Shown one piece after another: positions 31,189 to 43,124 of a DNA stretch of 64,000 bases. Under the pieces are notes generated by a model that was given only the letters and a program-made list of their open reading frames with translations, made no database searches and was not told the origin of the DNA. Made by a program: the position numbers and the translations under genes. How positions within the stretch are numbered: position 1 is the first letter of the stretch; the number at the start of each line of letters is the position of its first letter. The stretch is from Thinopyrum elongatum (lineage: Eukaryota > Streptophyta > Magnoliopsida > Poales > Poaceae): assembly GCA_011799875.1 (NCBI GenBank), contig CM022300.1:169711837-169775836 (forward strand), read 5' to 3'.

Positions 31189-32134
31189 TCAAGTATAGTA
31201 AGGCCGGAGATGAGCAATGTTCCACGGCCTGTTGGTCTCCTGTTCAGAGGTGTGTGACTTCTTGTGCTCACGTAGATCAATGAGATAATACGAGCCATTG
31301 TTGAGGTTCTTACTGATCACAAAAGGCCCTTCGCATGGTGGAAACAGCTTCTGCATGTCCATTTGATCCTGAATCAGTCGGAGGACTAAGTCACCGTCTT
31401 GAAACGCACGAGTCTTAACTCTGCGGCTATGATAGCGATGCAGGTCTTGCTGGTATACTGTTAAACGAGCCGCCGCAAGGTCACACTCTTCATCCAAAAC
31501 ATCAAGTGCATTCGGTCGAGCCGTCTGGTTATCAGCTTCAACATAAGCCACCACTCTGGGCGAGTCATGATGGATGTCACTCGGTAGAACCGCCTCTGCA
31601 CCATAAACCAGGAAGACGGGCGTATAGCCGGTCAATCTGTTAGGGGTAGTATTGATACTCCAAAGTACTGAAGGTAACTCCTCAACCCAACAACCCAGTG
31701 TTCGTTCCAAAGGAACCATAAGCCAGGGCTTGATGCCTCTATAAATTTCCTGGTTAGCCTTTTCTGCTTGACCATTAGACTGTGGATGGGCCACACAAGA
31801 AACATCCAGACGAATATGTTCTCTTTGACAGAACTCCTTCATAGCACCTTTAGACAAATTAGTGCCATTATCAATGATGATACTATGAGGGTAACCAAAG
31901 CGGAAGATCAACTTTTTCACAAACTAAACTGCAGTCGCTGCATCACATTTACTGACCGGCTCAGCCTCAACCCACTTGGTAAATTTGTCAACCACCACCA
32001 GAATGTGGGTTTTCTTATCCTGAGACCGCTTAAAAGGTCCAACCATATAAAGCCCCTATACTGCAAATGGCCAAGTACTTGGAATCATCCTAAACTCTTG
32101 AGCCAGCACATGAGCTCGTCGGGAAAATTTCTAT
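31189..32134 (-). pseudogene. Gypsy-2 integrase core and C-terminus
   Basis: The frame 31,920-31,189 holds KKLIFRFGYPHSIIIDNGTN (second Asp), HPQSNGQAEKANQEI (Glu) and, near the end, IAHLRPYYT. The first-Asp region (31,930-32,130) is in the same protein but blocked by a stop at about 31,924 and others. It matches the Gypsy-1 integrase closely. It is not translatable as a whole. Confidence 0.85.
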
Positions 32135-34410
32135 CATCCATCACACTTACTGACGAGATCTTCAGCATCAACATGAGCCGTCAACCAATAAAAACCGTGA
32201 CGAAAAGCTTTAGCCACTAAAGATTTAGAGCCGGCATGATGACCACAATCACCTTCATGGATCTCGCTTAAGATCTCATGGCCCTCCTCAGGAGAAACAC
32301 AACATTGAAACACACCTGTCACACTGCATTGGTGTAACTCGCCATTGACAATAGTCATAGACTTAGACCTCTTGGTTATTTGTCTTGCCAAAGTTTCATC
32401 CTCAGGTAACTCGCCCCGGGTCATATAAGCCAAGTAGGGAAGCGTCCAATCAGGAATAGCATGGAGAGCCGCCGCCAGCTGTGCCTCCGTGTCAGGGATA
32501 GCAAGATCCTCCTCACATGGCAACTTGACCGAAGGATTATGTAAAACATCAAGGAACAAATTAGGAGGCACCGACTTACGCTGAGACGCAAGCTAGCTTA
32601 AGGCATCAGCCGCCTCATTCTTCCTTTGATCAAGATGATCCACCTGATAACCCTTGAAGTGACCAACAATATCGTCAACCACCCGGCGATAAGCCGCCAT
32701 GAGCGGGTCTTTGGAATCCCACGTGCCTGAGACTTGCTGAGCCACAAGGTCTGAGTAGCCTAGACACCTGACCCGGCTTACATTCATTTCTTTGGCCATA
32801 CGAAGGCCATGGAGTAAAGCCTCATATTCAGCTGCATTGTTAGTACAAGGAAACATTAGCCTTAAAACATAACAAAATTTGTCACCTCGCGGGGAAGTCA
32901 AAATAACTCCAGCCCCCGAGCCTTCCAGCTGCCTGGACCCATCAAAATGAACCGTCCAATATGTGTTATCAGGCTTCTCCTCAGGCATCTGTAATTATGT
33001 CCTGTCATTGATGAAATCCACCAAAGCCTGAGACTTGATGGCTGTTCTTGGAACATATTTCAAACCATGAGGTCCAAGTTCTATTGCCCATTTAGCAATC
33101 CGGCCTCTGGCCTCCCTGTTCTGAATAAAGTCTCCCAAGGGGGCAGAGCTGACCACAGTAATAGGATGACCAAGAAAATAATGCTTCAGCTTGCGACTAG
33201 CCATGAACACCCCATATACCAGCTTCTGCCAATGTGGATATCGTTGCTTGCACTCGATCAACACCTCATTTACATCCATCACACTTACTGATGAGATCTT
33301 GAGCATCAGCATGAGCCGTCAACCAATAAAAACCATGACGAAAAGCTTTAGCCACTAAAGATTTAGAGCCGGCATGATGACCAAAATCACCTTCATGGAT
33401 CCCTCTTAAGATCTCATGGCCCTCCTCAAGAGAAACACAACGTTGAAACACACCTGTCACAGTGCATCAGTGTAACTCGCCATTGACAATAGTCATAGAC
33501 TTAGACCTCTTGGTTATTTGTCTTGCCAAAGTTTCATCCTCGGTTAACTCGCCCCGGGTCATATAAGCCAAGTAGGGAAGCGTCCAATCAGGAATAGCAT
33601 GGAGAGCCGCCGCCAGCTGTGCCTCCGGGTCAGGGATAGCAAGATCCTCCTCACATGGCAACTTGACTGAAGGATTATGTAAAACATCAAGGAACACAGT
33701 AGGAGGCACCGGCTTATGCTGACACCCAAGCCGGCTTAAGGCATTAGCCGCCTCATTCTTCCTTTGATCAAGGCAATCCACCTGATAACCCTTGAAGTGA
33801 CCAGCAATATCGTCAGCCGCCCGGCGATAAGCCGCCATGAGCAGGTCTTTGGAATCCCACGTGCCTGAGACTTGCTGAGCCACAAGGTCTGAGTCGCCTA
33901 GACACCTGACCCAGCTTAAATTCATTTCTTTGGCCATACGAAGGCCGTGGAGTAAAGCCTCATATTCAGCTGCATTGTTAGTACAAGGAAACATTAGCCT
34001 TAAAACATAACAAAATTTGTCACCTCACGGGGAAGTCAAAATAACTCCAGCCCCCGAGCCTTCTAGCTGCCTGGACCCATCCAAATGAATCGTCCAATAT
34101 GTGTTATCAGCCTTCTCCTCAGGCATCTGTAATTTTGTCCTGTCATTGATGAAATCCACCAAGGCCTGAGACTTGATGGCTATTCTTGGCACATATTTCA
34201 AACCATGAGGTCCAAGTCCTATTGCCCATTTAGCAATCCGGCCTGTGGCCTCCCTATTCTGAATAATGTCTCCCAAGGGGGCAGAGCAAACCATAGTAAT
34301 AGGATGACCAAGAAAATAATGCTTCAGCTTGTGACTCGCCATTTACACCCCATATACCAGCTGCTACCAATGTGGATATCGTTGCTTGGACTCAATCAAC
34401 ACCTCACTAA
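32135..34410 (-). repeat. 1,138 bp tandem duplication inside Gypsy-2 pol
   Basis: The segment 32,135-33,272 is repeated at 33,273-34,410 in direct orientation. CATCCATCACACTTACTGA occurs at 32,135 and 33,273. Every landmark between (LNRE-type linker, archaeal RNase H, RNase H end) appears twice with offset 1,138. At the junction the RNase H sequence CAACACCTCA passes at a shared CAT into the integrase zinc-binding sequence. The two copies differ by scattered substitutions. Confidence 0.9.
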
Positions 34411-34890
34411 CATAATAAGCCGGCCTCTGGACTGGGTATTCCGTACCCGCCTTCTTGCGCTCCACCACAATCGCCACACTGACAGCCTTACTATTAGCTG
34501 CCACATACAGAAGCAAAGGCTCTTTCTCAATGGGAGCCGCAAGGACGGGCGGCTCAGCTAACTGCTTTTTGAGCGCCTCGAATGCCTTATCAGCAGCATC
34601 ACTCCAGACAAAATGATATGTCTTCTTCATCATCTGGTATAAAGGAAGCGCCTTCTCTCCCAGTTGGCTTACGAACCGGCTTAGAGCCGCGACATGACCC
34701 GCCAGGTGCTGGACATCATTGATACACGCCGGCTTAGCCAATGAAGTGATAGCTTTGATCTTCTCTGGGTTAGCTTCAATGCCCCTCTCTGAGAACAGAA
34801 AACCCAAGAGCTTGCCCGCAGGCACACCAAAAACACACTTGGCCAGGTTAAGCATCATCTTATAGACCCGGAGATTGTCAAAAGTCTTCC
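32135..34890 (-). pseudogene. Gypsy-2 RT thumb, RNase H, archaeal RNase H and integrase zinc head (partly duplicated)
   Basis: Read from high to low coordinate. 34,858-34,364 is the RT connection and first RNase H (NLAKCVFGVPAGKLLGFLFS; SDAADKAFEALKKQL). 34,342-34,025 is the RNase H end and DGSRQLEGSGAGVILTSP. 33,994-33,467 is archaeal RNase H and linker, and 33,460-33,266 is the integrase zinc head (HHAGSKSLVAKAFRHGFYWL ... CDGCK). The duplicated set then repeats: 33,312-32,995 RNase H, 32,988-32,593 archaeal RNase H, 32,571-32,134 linker and zinc head. The duplication, stops and frame changes destroy pol. Confidence 0.85.
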
Positions 34891-35504
34891 TTAGATCATC
34901 CAGGAGAGTCTCCTTCTTTCAGGATTTGACCACAATATCATCCACATAAGCATGCACATTACGCCCAATCTAACTGTGAAAGCAATTCTAAACACGGCGT
35001 TGATAAGTTGCCTGGGCACTCTTAAGCCCAAAAGGCATAGAAACATAACAGAAGGCTCCAAAAGGGGTGATAAAAGACGTCTTCTCTTGGTCCTTAACTG
35101 CCATCTTGATCTGATGATAATCAGAATAAGCATACAGGAAACATAAACTCTCACAACCCTCCGTGGCATCAATAATCTGGTCAATACGAGGGAGAGCAAA
35201 TGGATCAGCTGGATAGGCTTTGTTAAGATCTGTGTAGTCAACACACATACGCCAGGTGTCGTTCTTCTTGAGTACCATCACCAGGTTAGCCAACCACAAA
35301 GGGTGAAAAACCTCCACGATAAACCCAGCTGCTAAGAGCCGGGCTACCTCCTCTCAATAGCCTTACGACGTTCCTCATTGAAACGACGAAGAAATTGCTT
35401 GACCAGCTTAAACTTAGGATCCACATTAAGAGTGTGCTCAGCGAATTCTCTCGGTACACCCGACATGTCAGAAGGTTTCCACGCAAAGATGTCCTGATTC
35501 TCAT
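34891..35504 (-). pseudogene. Gypsy-2 reverse transcriptase, palm and fingers
   Basis: MEVFHPLWLANLVMVLKKND, MCVDYTDLNKAYPADPFALP, TPFGAFCYVSMPFGLKSAQA are read at 35,317-34,988. The catalytic box in the next frame (about 34,935-34,955) is Y-V-D-D-I-V, intact, unlike Gypsy-1. One residue in the first catalytic motif region reads LYAYSDYHQ in place of LDAYSGYH, so the first Asp is Tyr here. A frameshift lies between the two parts. Confidence 0.85.
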
Positions 35505-35533
35505 GGATGAACTCGATGAGCGCGCTTTCCTAT

Positions 35534-36273
35534 TTAGGATCCATATTGGCCCTGCACTATGAACTGCTGAGATGAGTCGCCAGGGACAAAATCAACCTGC
35601 TTAGTATCATCAGCCAACTCAAATTTCAACAAAGGTTCTTGCTCAGTAATGGGCTTCTTCAAAGGGGTCATATCAGCCGGGTCAACATTGTCTTTATAAA
35701 ACTTAAGCTCCTCCGTGGCGCAGGCCGACTCAGCATAAGCCACATCTCCTTCCTCACATTCCAGGGCAATTTTTCGATCACCATGGACTGTAATGGTACC
35801 CTTAAGCCCTGGCATCTTAAGCTGTAAATAAACATAACAAGGTCGGGCCATAAATTTGGCATAAGCCGGCCGTCCAAACAGGGCATGATAAGGGCTCTTA
35901 ATCTTGACCACTTCGAACCATAATTTCTCTGTTCTGTACTCATAGTCATTGCCAAATGCCACCTCGAAAGCAATCTTACCGACCGGATATGCTGACTTAC
36001 CCATACCACGGCATGAAAAACTGTAGAAGATGTCTTAAGCTCCCTATCAGTTAAGTTCATCTGGCGAAAGGTGTCATAGTAAAGAATATTGATACTGCTA
36101 CCACCGTCCATGAGCACTTTAGTGAATTTATAATCCCTGACCTGAGGGGCTACCACCAATGCTAGCTTACCCGGATTATCAACCCGGGGCGGGTGATCCT
36201 CTCGACTCCGTTTGATTGGATACTCTGGCCACCGCAAATACTGAGGCACCGCCGGCTCAACAGCACTGACCAC
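35534..36273 (-). pseudogene. Gypsy-2 aspartic protease and linker
   Basis: 36,273-35,990 has LALVVAPQVRDYKFTKVLMD and DGGSSINILYYDTFRQMN (active site D-G-G-S). The distal part 36,004-35,534 has FGNDYEYRTEKLWFEVVKIK and YHALFGRPAYAKFMARPCYV. It is frameshifted near 35,995, as in Gypsy-1. Confidence 0.8.
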
Positions 36274-38893
36274 ACGTTATGAACCTTCTGATCTCACTTA
36301 CAGAGACTTGTAGTGAAAACATGATACTGGCCATTGTTGAGCTGCTTTGGATTACTCTGATATCCTGATTGATGTTGTTGGTTACCCTGACTAGGCTATT
36401 GGTTATAACCACCCTGGTTGCCCTATCCTTGATACCCAGAACTTGAGTCGCCACCACCAAAGCCGGGCCCCTGTGAGCCGAATCCTAACCTGCTAGGCGG
36501 GACATTATTGTTGCCATGATTCTGATTGAAGTTCCTATACTCCCGCATGATGAAATAGTCCTTCCATGCATGAGTTACCAGTTTATTGGGCAGGCTGTGT
36601 TTTGGGCATGGCTCATTCATCATCGCCTCAATATTAAAGTTCTTCCCTCCAAAGGCCTGCTTACCATTGCCATTACGGCGCTGTTTTTTTTTATCCAGTG
36701 TTGGTGTTAGCTACAAGGTCTGACCCGCCATCGGGCTGTCTGCGCTTGCCACCGTTACCCTGGTTGTTACCATTATGCCCTGTCATGTTCTGCTGCTAAC
36801 CCTTACCATTGCCACCCTTCTTTCCCTTATTGGATTTTTCATCATCAGATCCAATATCTTTGGTGGTGTCAGAGTCAGCATACTTAATGAGAGCCGCCAT
36901 GAGCTCTCCCATGTCATTACAATGATGCTTAAACCGGCCCAGCTTCTGCTTAAGGGGGGTAAAATGATAGTTCTTCTCCAAGACCAGAACTGCCTGACCC
37001 GCCGCAATACTATCTGATGAGTGCATAATAGCTGAGACCCACCAGACCCAATGATGAGCCGAATCATCCTCACGCTATACACAGTTATCAAGATCAATAA
37101 TTGTCAAGGGTTGCTTGCATGTTCCCTTAAAATTCTGGATGAACCGTGCTTTCAACTCTGCCCATGAATTGATGGAGTTGGCGGGTAATCCTTTTAACCA
37201 GGTCCGAGCCAACACATCCAACATCATAGTAAAGTACTTAGCACACACAACATCATTGACATCCAGCATCTCCATGGCTAACTCATAACTCTTAATCCAG
37301 GCCTCAGGGGGGAGATCAGCTGTATAGTTAGCCACCTTGCGAGGACCCTTGAAATCCTTAGGCAATCGTTCATTACGTAAGGCTGGTAATAAACAAGGCA
37401 CTCCAACAGATCTGGAAATTATACCAGCTCCTACGGACGTCAAAGGAATCACTGGAGGCTGCTGATAAGCCCCTAGCTGAGCCGCCACTACGGCCTCCGC
37501 CTCTCGGCGTGCTCTGGCATCATCCACAATCGCCTGAGCATGAGTAAGGGGCGGGTTATTCCCACGGGGCGGGTCATCTTGATTTGGCCAATGTCATCAC
37601 TCGCTACTAGGAACCGCCGGCGAATCAATGCACTGGCTGTAATTGCGGCTTGGGAGGGGCGTCGAATGCACCCTCTCACGACTACGTGTATATTTCTCCT
37701 GCTGTGAAACCGCTGTTTGCAAAAGCTCAATTGCGTTCCGCGCCTCAGCTGCAAAAGGCGTCTCATCTGTGATAGGATTGCATTGAGCCGAGTGGCCGCT
37801 GCTATCATGTTATCCACTGGGTTGGAATAATGACCAGACGGTGTCGAAAAATGCCGGCGCGGGGTTCGATCCCTATGGGACGGGTCTGGCAATCAGGGCT
37901 GAGCCACCGCTATGCTCCCTGGGATTTCAGCCGCCCGGGCTGTGCCTGGCAAGTTACTCGGCCCCGCACCAGGCGTGTTAAAAAGATTCCTCGCCTCATA
38001 CTGTGCAGGTAAACGGGTTTGATACCTCCTTCGAAGAACCGTATTAGAAGCGTTTTGATCCAAACTTAAGAAAAAAGCCTCCGCCATGATACGCTGTGAC
38101 TCGGCATCCATCTTGGCTCGTTCCTCTGCCATCCTGGTGTTCTCTGCACTAAAATCCTCTTGGGCCTTGGCCACCACATCCCGCACTTTTGCACCCTCTG
38201 CATTATGCTGTGCTTGATTTGCTGCAGTAACCTCTGTGGCTAACAGAGTCGTCAAAGTGCCCAAGAGCTCAGATAAAACTTGAGCCGGCGACCGAACTGA
38301 GCCGCTCGCCCCAGCTGTCGCATCAACAGTTGAACCGGATGTCATAGAACCAGCCGTTGATGAGTTGACCATTGGTTGCGTACCAGCCATAAAAATAGCT
38401 GCCATGCTCGGCGGTTCATAAGGGTCCGGAATACTGTCACCATCGGAATAGCCCCCAAGGCCGCAATCCTAAAGCTGATACATTGACCCGGTTCCTCCGG
38501 TCGAGGACTCATCACCTGAATTGATGGTCGTCTCTCCACCGGATGCAAAACCTTCCTCAAGATCCGCCCCATGAACAAAGTTAATGAAAACATGCTTCTG
38601 GCCGGGTTGAACCCCGGCGGGTCACGCACGCTGAGCCGTCTCGACGATGTCGGTGCATGTGTCCGGCTCAGGCTTTGACTCACCGATCTTGCCGATGAAG
38701 ACATGGATTCCGCCAAAGGGGACCCGGTACCCGTAATCAATTGAGTTGGCCTCAGGGCCCCAGCCAATGTCGTCGTTGTAGAGTTTGCCGCGGCGACTCT
38801 TAGTCATCCGGCCCATGGCGTATCCCTCGATCCCTGAGAAGCTGCCCTTCAAGAACTTGAAACCACTGTGCTTTGGCCCCACGGCGGGCGCCA
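36274..38893 (-). pseudogene. Gypsy-2 gag, with a frame open from the primer-binding site
   Basis: The core (37,527-37,075) has KDFKGPRKVANYTADLPPEA, AMEMLDVNDVVCAKYFTMML and PANSINSWAELKARFIQNFK. The zinc-knuckle-like region (36,623-36,423) has CPKHSLPNKLVTHAWKDY followed by Gly/Asn-rich sequence. The N-terminal part (38,405-37,893) starts MAAIFMAGTQPMVNSSTAG and includes a helical charged segment (EDFSAENTRMAEERAKMDAE). The region between the primer-binding site and 38,405 (including GFKFLKGSFSGIEGYAMGRM) is in the same frame, with just a TGA near 38,622 and a TAG near 38,467. Gag therefore probably starts within ~80 bp of the primer-binding site. Frameshifts occur near 37,850 and 37,060. 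Confidence 0.8.
38877..38893 (-). other. Gypsy-2 primer-binding site
   Basis: The minus strand reads TGGCGCCCGCCGTGGGG two bases after the 5' LTR. TGGCGCC is complementary to a tRNA 3' end of type ...GGCGCCA. I do not name the tRNA. Confidence 0.7.
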
Positions 38894-38895
38894 AC

Positions 38896-39429
38896 TGTCG
38901 TGGTTTTATCACGGCAGATGCCCTTGTGAAAGGACTTAGGTGTGGATCCATCGCGACGTAGGTTAGCTCAAAGGGGTTGAACGGGACAAAGGACACAAGG
39001 TTTACCCAGGTTCGGCCCCTCTCAACAAGGTAAAAGCCTACTCCTGCTTTTGTTGATTATAGCTTGGATATCGATTACAAGGGTGCGGAATCACCTCACC
39101 TAGCTCTCGATCAATTATTTCTTAAGTTAACCCGCTGCAGGGTCTCGCCTTTATATACACAGGTCGAGGCCCTGGCCTTACAAGAGTCCAAGCCGGATCA
39201 CACAACGTGACCAACTCAGTTTCTAAGTCACCTTGCCTTACAAAGCAAGTTACCATTATAGTGGCTCACCCTTTCTGGGTCATGATTAAACCATCGGGTC
39301 TTGGGCCTCTAGCAAGCCCACCTTGTAAGCCACCGCTAGTCTTCATGGACCTTCTTGGGCCTTCCTCATGTTGATTCACTAATGATGTGACCGAGCGGCG
39401 GGTCATACCTTGTGGTTATATCCCCAACA
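38896..39429 (-). repeat. Gypsy-2 5' LTR
   Basis: 534 bp, TGTTGGGG...ACGACA on the minus strand, with intact TG/CA ends. Confidence 0.95.
39150..39158 (-). promoter_or_regulatory. TATA box in Gypsy-2 5' LTR
   Basis: The minus strand reads GTATATAAA within TGTGTATATAAAGGCGAG, conserved in both LTRs and in the direction of gag-pol. Confidence 0.6.
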
Positions 39430-42386
39430 TATGCCCTTCTCGCCTTGAATTTTTTCTAGAGGCAACATAGACTAATACGAGTGCCGTGCTAAAATATGGA
39501 ATTATTCACGGCTAGATTGCCCCGTTTTATACATTAATTGAGTTTTCTAGTCATTTAATGTGCATAATTCAAATTTGAACTACAAGCATATCTTCTAGTG
39601 CACCATAATGAGTTCAAAAAATATGTGTCCTTTTGTGCATGTTTAGGACCGATGCACGAAATGGGAATGAATTACAATCATCCCGGTGTCATGGCTCGAC
39701 ATCAAACATCGAGAATCTTAGTTTTTAAATCACCATAAATCCTAAACTCGCCTGAAAATCATACAACTTGGCATTGTGTCATGACATGGCACATATATGC
39801 CAAGGTAAATTTTTGTCCAATTTGGGAGAAGCCTCTTACAAACCGGAGCTTCTCACAATAAGGCTCATGGTTCCGATTGGGGACGTGTGACCTTTGTGGG
39901 TTAAACGACATACGATGCCTCTTCTCGCGTTGAATTTTTTCTAGAGACAACATAGACTATTATGAGTGTCGTGCTAAAATATGTAATTATTCATGACTTG
40001 TTTGTCCCTTGCTATACTTTAATTGAGTTTTCCGGGCATTTAATGTGCATAATTCAAATTTGAATTACAAGCACATGCTCCAGTGCACCAAAATGGGATG
40101 AAAAATCATATATGTTTCCTTGGGTGCATGTTTAGGTCCCATGCAAGAAATGGGAATGAATTATAAACATCTCGGTGTCGTCGCTCGGCCTCAAAAGTTG
40201 AGAATCTTGATTTTTCAATTCAGGCAAATCCCAAACTTCACTAAAACTCACGGAACTTGGCGTGGTGTCATGACATGGCACATATAGGACGTGGTAAAAA
40301 ATTGTCCAATTTTGGGCAAGTTTTGGTACAAGCCACTTACAAACCGGAGCTTCCCACAAGAAGCCTCTTGGTTTCTATAGGGAACACATCACCATTATGG
40401 TCGAAACGACATTTGCTACCTCTTCTCGCCTACGATTTTTTTAGAGGTAGGGAACACATCACCATTATGGTCGAAATGACATTTGCTACCTCTTCTCGCC
40501 TACGATTTTTTTTAGAGGTAACATACACCAATAGGAGTGTCGTGCTGAAATACAAAATTATTCAGGGTTCATTTGGCCCTTTTACACATTAACTGAGTTT
40601 TCTTGGCATTTAATGCGCATGATTCAAATTTGAACTACAAGCACATGCTCCAGTGCACCAAAATGGGTTGAAATTCATATATGTGTCCTGTGGTGCATCC
40701 TTAGGTCCCATGCAAGAAATGGAAATGAATTACAAACATCTCGGCGTCGTTGCTCGGTCGCACACGTCAAGAATATTGGTTATTAAATCCTCGTAAATCC
40801 AAAACATGGTTGAAATTCATGAAACTTGGTATCGTGTCATGACCTGGCACATATACGTCGTGGCAAAAATTTTGTCCAATTTAGAACAAGCCTGTTACAA
40901 ACCGGAGCTTCTCACAAGAAGCCTCGCGGTTCCGATACTGAACGTGCCACCTTTATGGGTGAAACTACATTCGATGCCTCTTCTCGCCTTGATTTTTTCT
41001 AGAGGCAACGCATACTAATACGTGTGTCATGCTAAAATATGGAATTATTCATGGCTTGTTTGGCCCTTTCCATTCTTTACCTGAGTTTTCTAGCCAATTA
41101 ATATGCATAGTTCAAAGTTGAACTACAAGCACATGCTTCAGTGCACCAAAATGGGTTAAAAATCATATATGTGTCCTTGGGTGTATGTTTACGTCCCATG
41201 CAAGAAATGGGAATGAATTACAAACATCTCGGTGCTGTAGCTTGGCCTCAAACATTGAGAATCCTGGTTTTTAAATTCCCACAAATCCAAAACTCGCCTG
41301 AAATTCCTGAAACTTGGCATGGTGTCATGACATGGCACATATAGGTCGTGGTAAAAAATTTGTCCAATTTGGGGCAAGTTTTGGTACAAGCCTATTACAA
41401 ACCGGAGCTTCTAACAAGATGCCTCGTGGTTCCGATAGGGAACATGTCACCCTTGTGGGCGAAATGACACTCGTTGCCTCTTCTTGCCTTGGATATTTTT
41501 TCTAGAGGTAACATAGACCATTAGGAGCGTGGTGCTAAAATATGGAATTATTCAGGGTTCTTTTGGTCTTTTTTATACAATAATTAAGTTTTCTAGGAAT
41601 TTAATGACCATGATTCAAATTTGAACAACAAGCACATACTCTAGTGCACCAAAATGGGTTCAAAAATCATATATGTTTCCTTGGGTGCATTGTTAGGTCC
41701 TATGCAAGAAATGAGAATGAATTACAAACATCTCGACGTCGTGGCGCATCCTCAAACCTTGAGAATCATTGTTTTCAAATCCCCGTAAATCCAAAACTAG
41801 CCAGAAATTTCCAAAATTGGCTTCGTGTCATGACATAGCACACATACATCATGGTAATTCTTTTGTCCAATTTGTGACAAGCCTCTTACAAACCGGAGCT
41901 TCTCACAAGAAACCTCATGGTTCCGATAGGGAACGTGTCACCTTTGTGGCGAAACAACATTCGATGCCTTTTCTCGCCTTGAGTTTTTTCTAGAGGCAAC
42001 ATAGACTAATATGAGTGTCGTGCTAAAATATGGAATTATTCATGGCTCGTTTGGCCCTTTAATTGAGTTTTCTAGGCATTTAATGTGCATAATCCAAATT
42101 TCAACTACAAGCACATGCTCCATAGCACCAAAATGGGGTGACAAATCATATATGTGTCCTTTGGTGCATGTTTAGGTCCCATGCAAGAAATGTGAATATA
42201 TTACAAACATCTCGGCGTCGTTGCTTGGCCTCAAATATTGAGAATCTTGGTTTTTAAATTCCCACAAATCTAAAACTCGGCTGAAATTCATGAAACTTTG
42301 CATGGTGCCATGCCATGGCACATATAGGCCATGGTAAAAAATTTGTCCAATTTGGGGCAAGCTTTGGTACAAGCCTCTTACACAAC
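39430..42386. repeat. Satellite array, block B: 6 monomers of ~500 bp
   Basis: This continues block A on the other side of Gypsy-2. Monomer marks lie at about 39,637, 40,128, 40,695, 41,184, 41,688 and 42,168. The last is interrupted by CACTA-2 and resumes at 46,868. The four monomers from 40,695 are repeated as a set in block C. Confidence 0.95.
40381..40520. repeat. 70 bp duplication inside one satellite monomer
   Basis: GGAACACATCACCATTATGG through CTACGATTTTTTTAGAGGTA occurs at 40,381 and 40,451 with one or two differences. This accounts for the long 567 bp spacing of this monomer. Confidence 0.9.
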
Positions 42387-42402
42387 CACTACTAGGGAAA
42401 AC

Positions 42403-42640
42403 CCTAGTAGTAGCGCTTGAGATACATATAGCAGTAGTGCTAGGTCCAGCACTACTGCTAACGCGCTACAACTAAGTTGTAGCAGTAGCGCTGGTCAGGG
42501 CAGTGCTACTGGTAAGTATGGTTAGCAGTAGCGCTGCCCTGACCAGCGCTACTGCTAACTCTCTGTAGCGCTTGAACAAATGAAGCGCTGCTGCTAATCT
42601 AGCGCTGGTAGTAGATGCTTTCTAGTGCTACTGCTAGTAT
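42403..42640. repeat. CACTA-2 left subterminal repeats
   Basis: Repeated GCAGTAGCGCT and its complement AGCGCTACTGC, about eight copies in both orientations, with some forming short palindromes. The same word fills 46,204-46,330 and 46,600-46,840 at the other end. Confidence 0.85.
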
Positions 42641-42704
42641 TCCTGCTTTCACAGATTTATACCCCCTCTACGTATTTGTGATGTATTTATACAGGCTCAT
42701 GTGA

Positions 42705-42825
42705 GGAAGAAACATGGATTAGATTCATTTGGATGAATCAAAAGTTGAATTAGGATGACGATCCTACTAATTCAACTTTTGGTCACTTTTGATCCATCCA
42801 CATGAATCTAATCCGCGTTCCTTCC
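42705..42825. repeat. 121 nt foldback (inverted repeat) near the left end of CACTA-2
   Basis: The left arm GGATTAGATTCATTTGGATG...AAAAGTTGAATTAGGAT pairs with the right arm ATCCTACTAATTCAACTTTT...CATCCACATGAATCTAATCC. The arms are ~58 nt with a few mismatches, an 8 nt bulge and a loop of only a few bases. Confidence 0.8.
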
Positions 42826-43124
42826 ACCAATGATATAATAACTAATCATGATCATAATAACAAATCATCATGATAATCATGATCAACATCATCGTCATAT
42901 TAATATAAAAACTCTTGCATCATATCATCACCTACAACACTAGCTAATAATCATCATAGTCATTACCACCAACACTATTTAATCATCATAGTCATAGTGT
43001 ACTATCTAATCACCACCAACACTAGCTAATAGTAATCATCATAGTCATTACCACCAACACTAGTTATTTAACCATCATAGTCATAGTGTAGCACATCATC
43101 ATCTTCAAACTCATTCTAGCTAGC
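42826..43124. other. CACTA-2 AT-rich spacer 3' of the B3-like gene
   Basis: Short direct repeats of AATCATCATAGTCATTACCA and CACCAACACTAGCTAAT type, three to four copies. No gene. Confidence 0.6.

Larger units (their letters stand above)
25417..39429 (-). mobile_element. Gypsy-2: full-length Ty3/gypsy (Tat-lineage) retrotransposon with antisense gene
   Basis: Two 534 bp LTRs (25,417-25,950 and 38,896-39,429) bound a 14.0 kb element whose gag-pol reads on the minus strand. A 5 bp target duplication with one mismatch (CATGC at 25,412-25,416, TATGC at 39,430-39,434) flanks it, and the satellite monomer continues on both sides. On the minus strand the LTR is TGTTGGGG...CCACGACA. A primer-binding site follows the 5' LTR, and a purine-rich tract CTGGGGCCTAA precedes the 3' LTR. 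Pol is broken by frameshifts and by a 1.1 kb internal tandem duplication. A spliced + strand gene lies between pol and the 3' LTR. Confidence 0.95.

Noticed and set aside
31768..32220. 150-codon + strand frame over the Gypsy-2 integrase
   Set aside because: A shadow of the integrase coding strand; the minus strand carries the conserved catalytic motifs.
25417..39429. Naming the gypsy, copia and satellite families by their repeat-database names
   Set aside because: I cannot search a library, and memory of LTR sequences is not good enough to name them safely.
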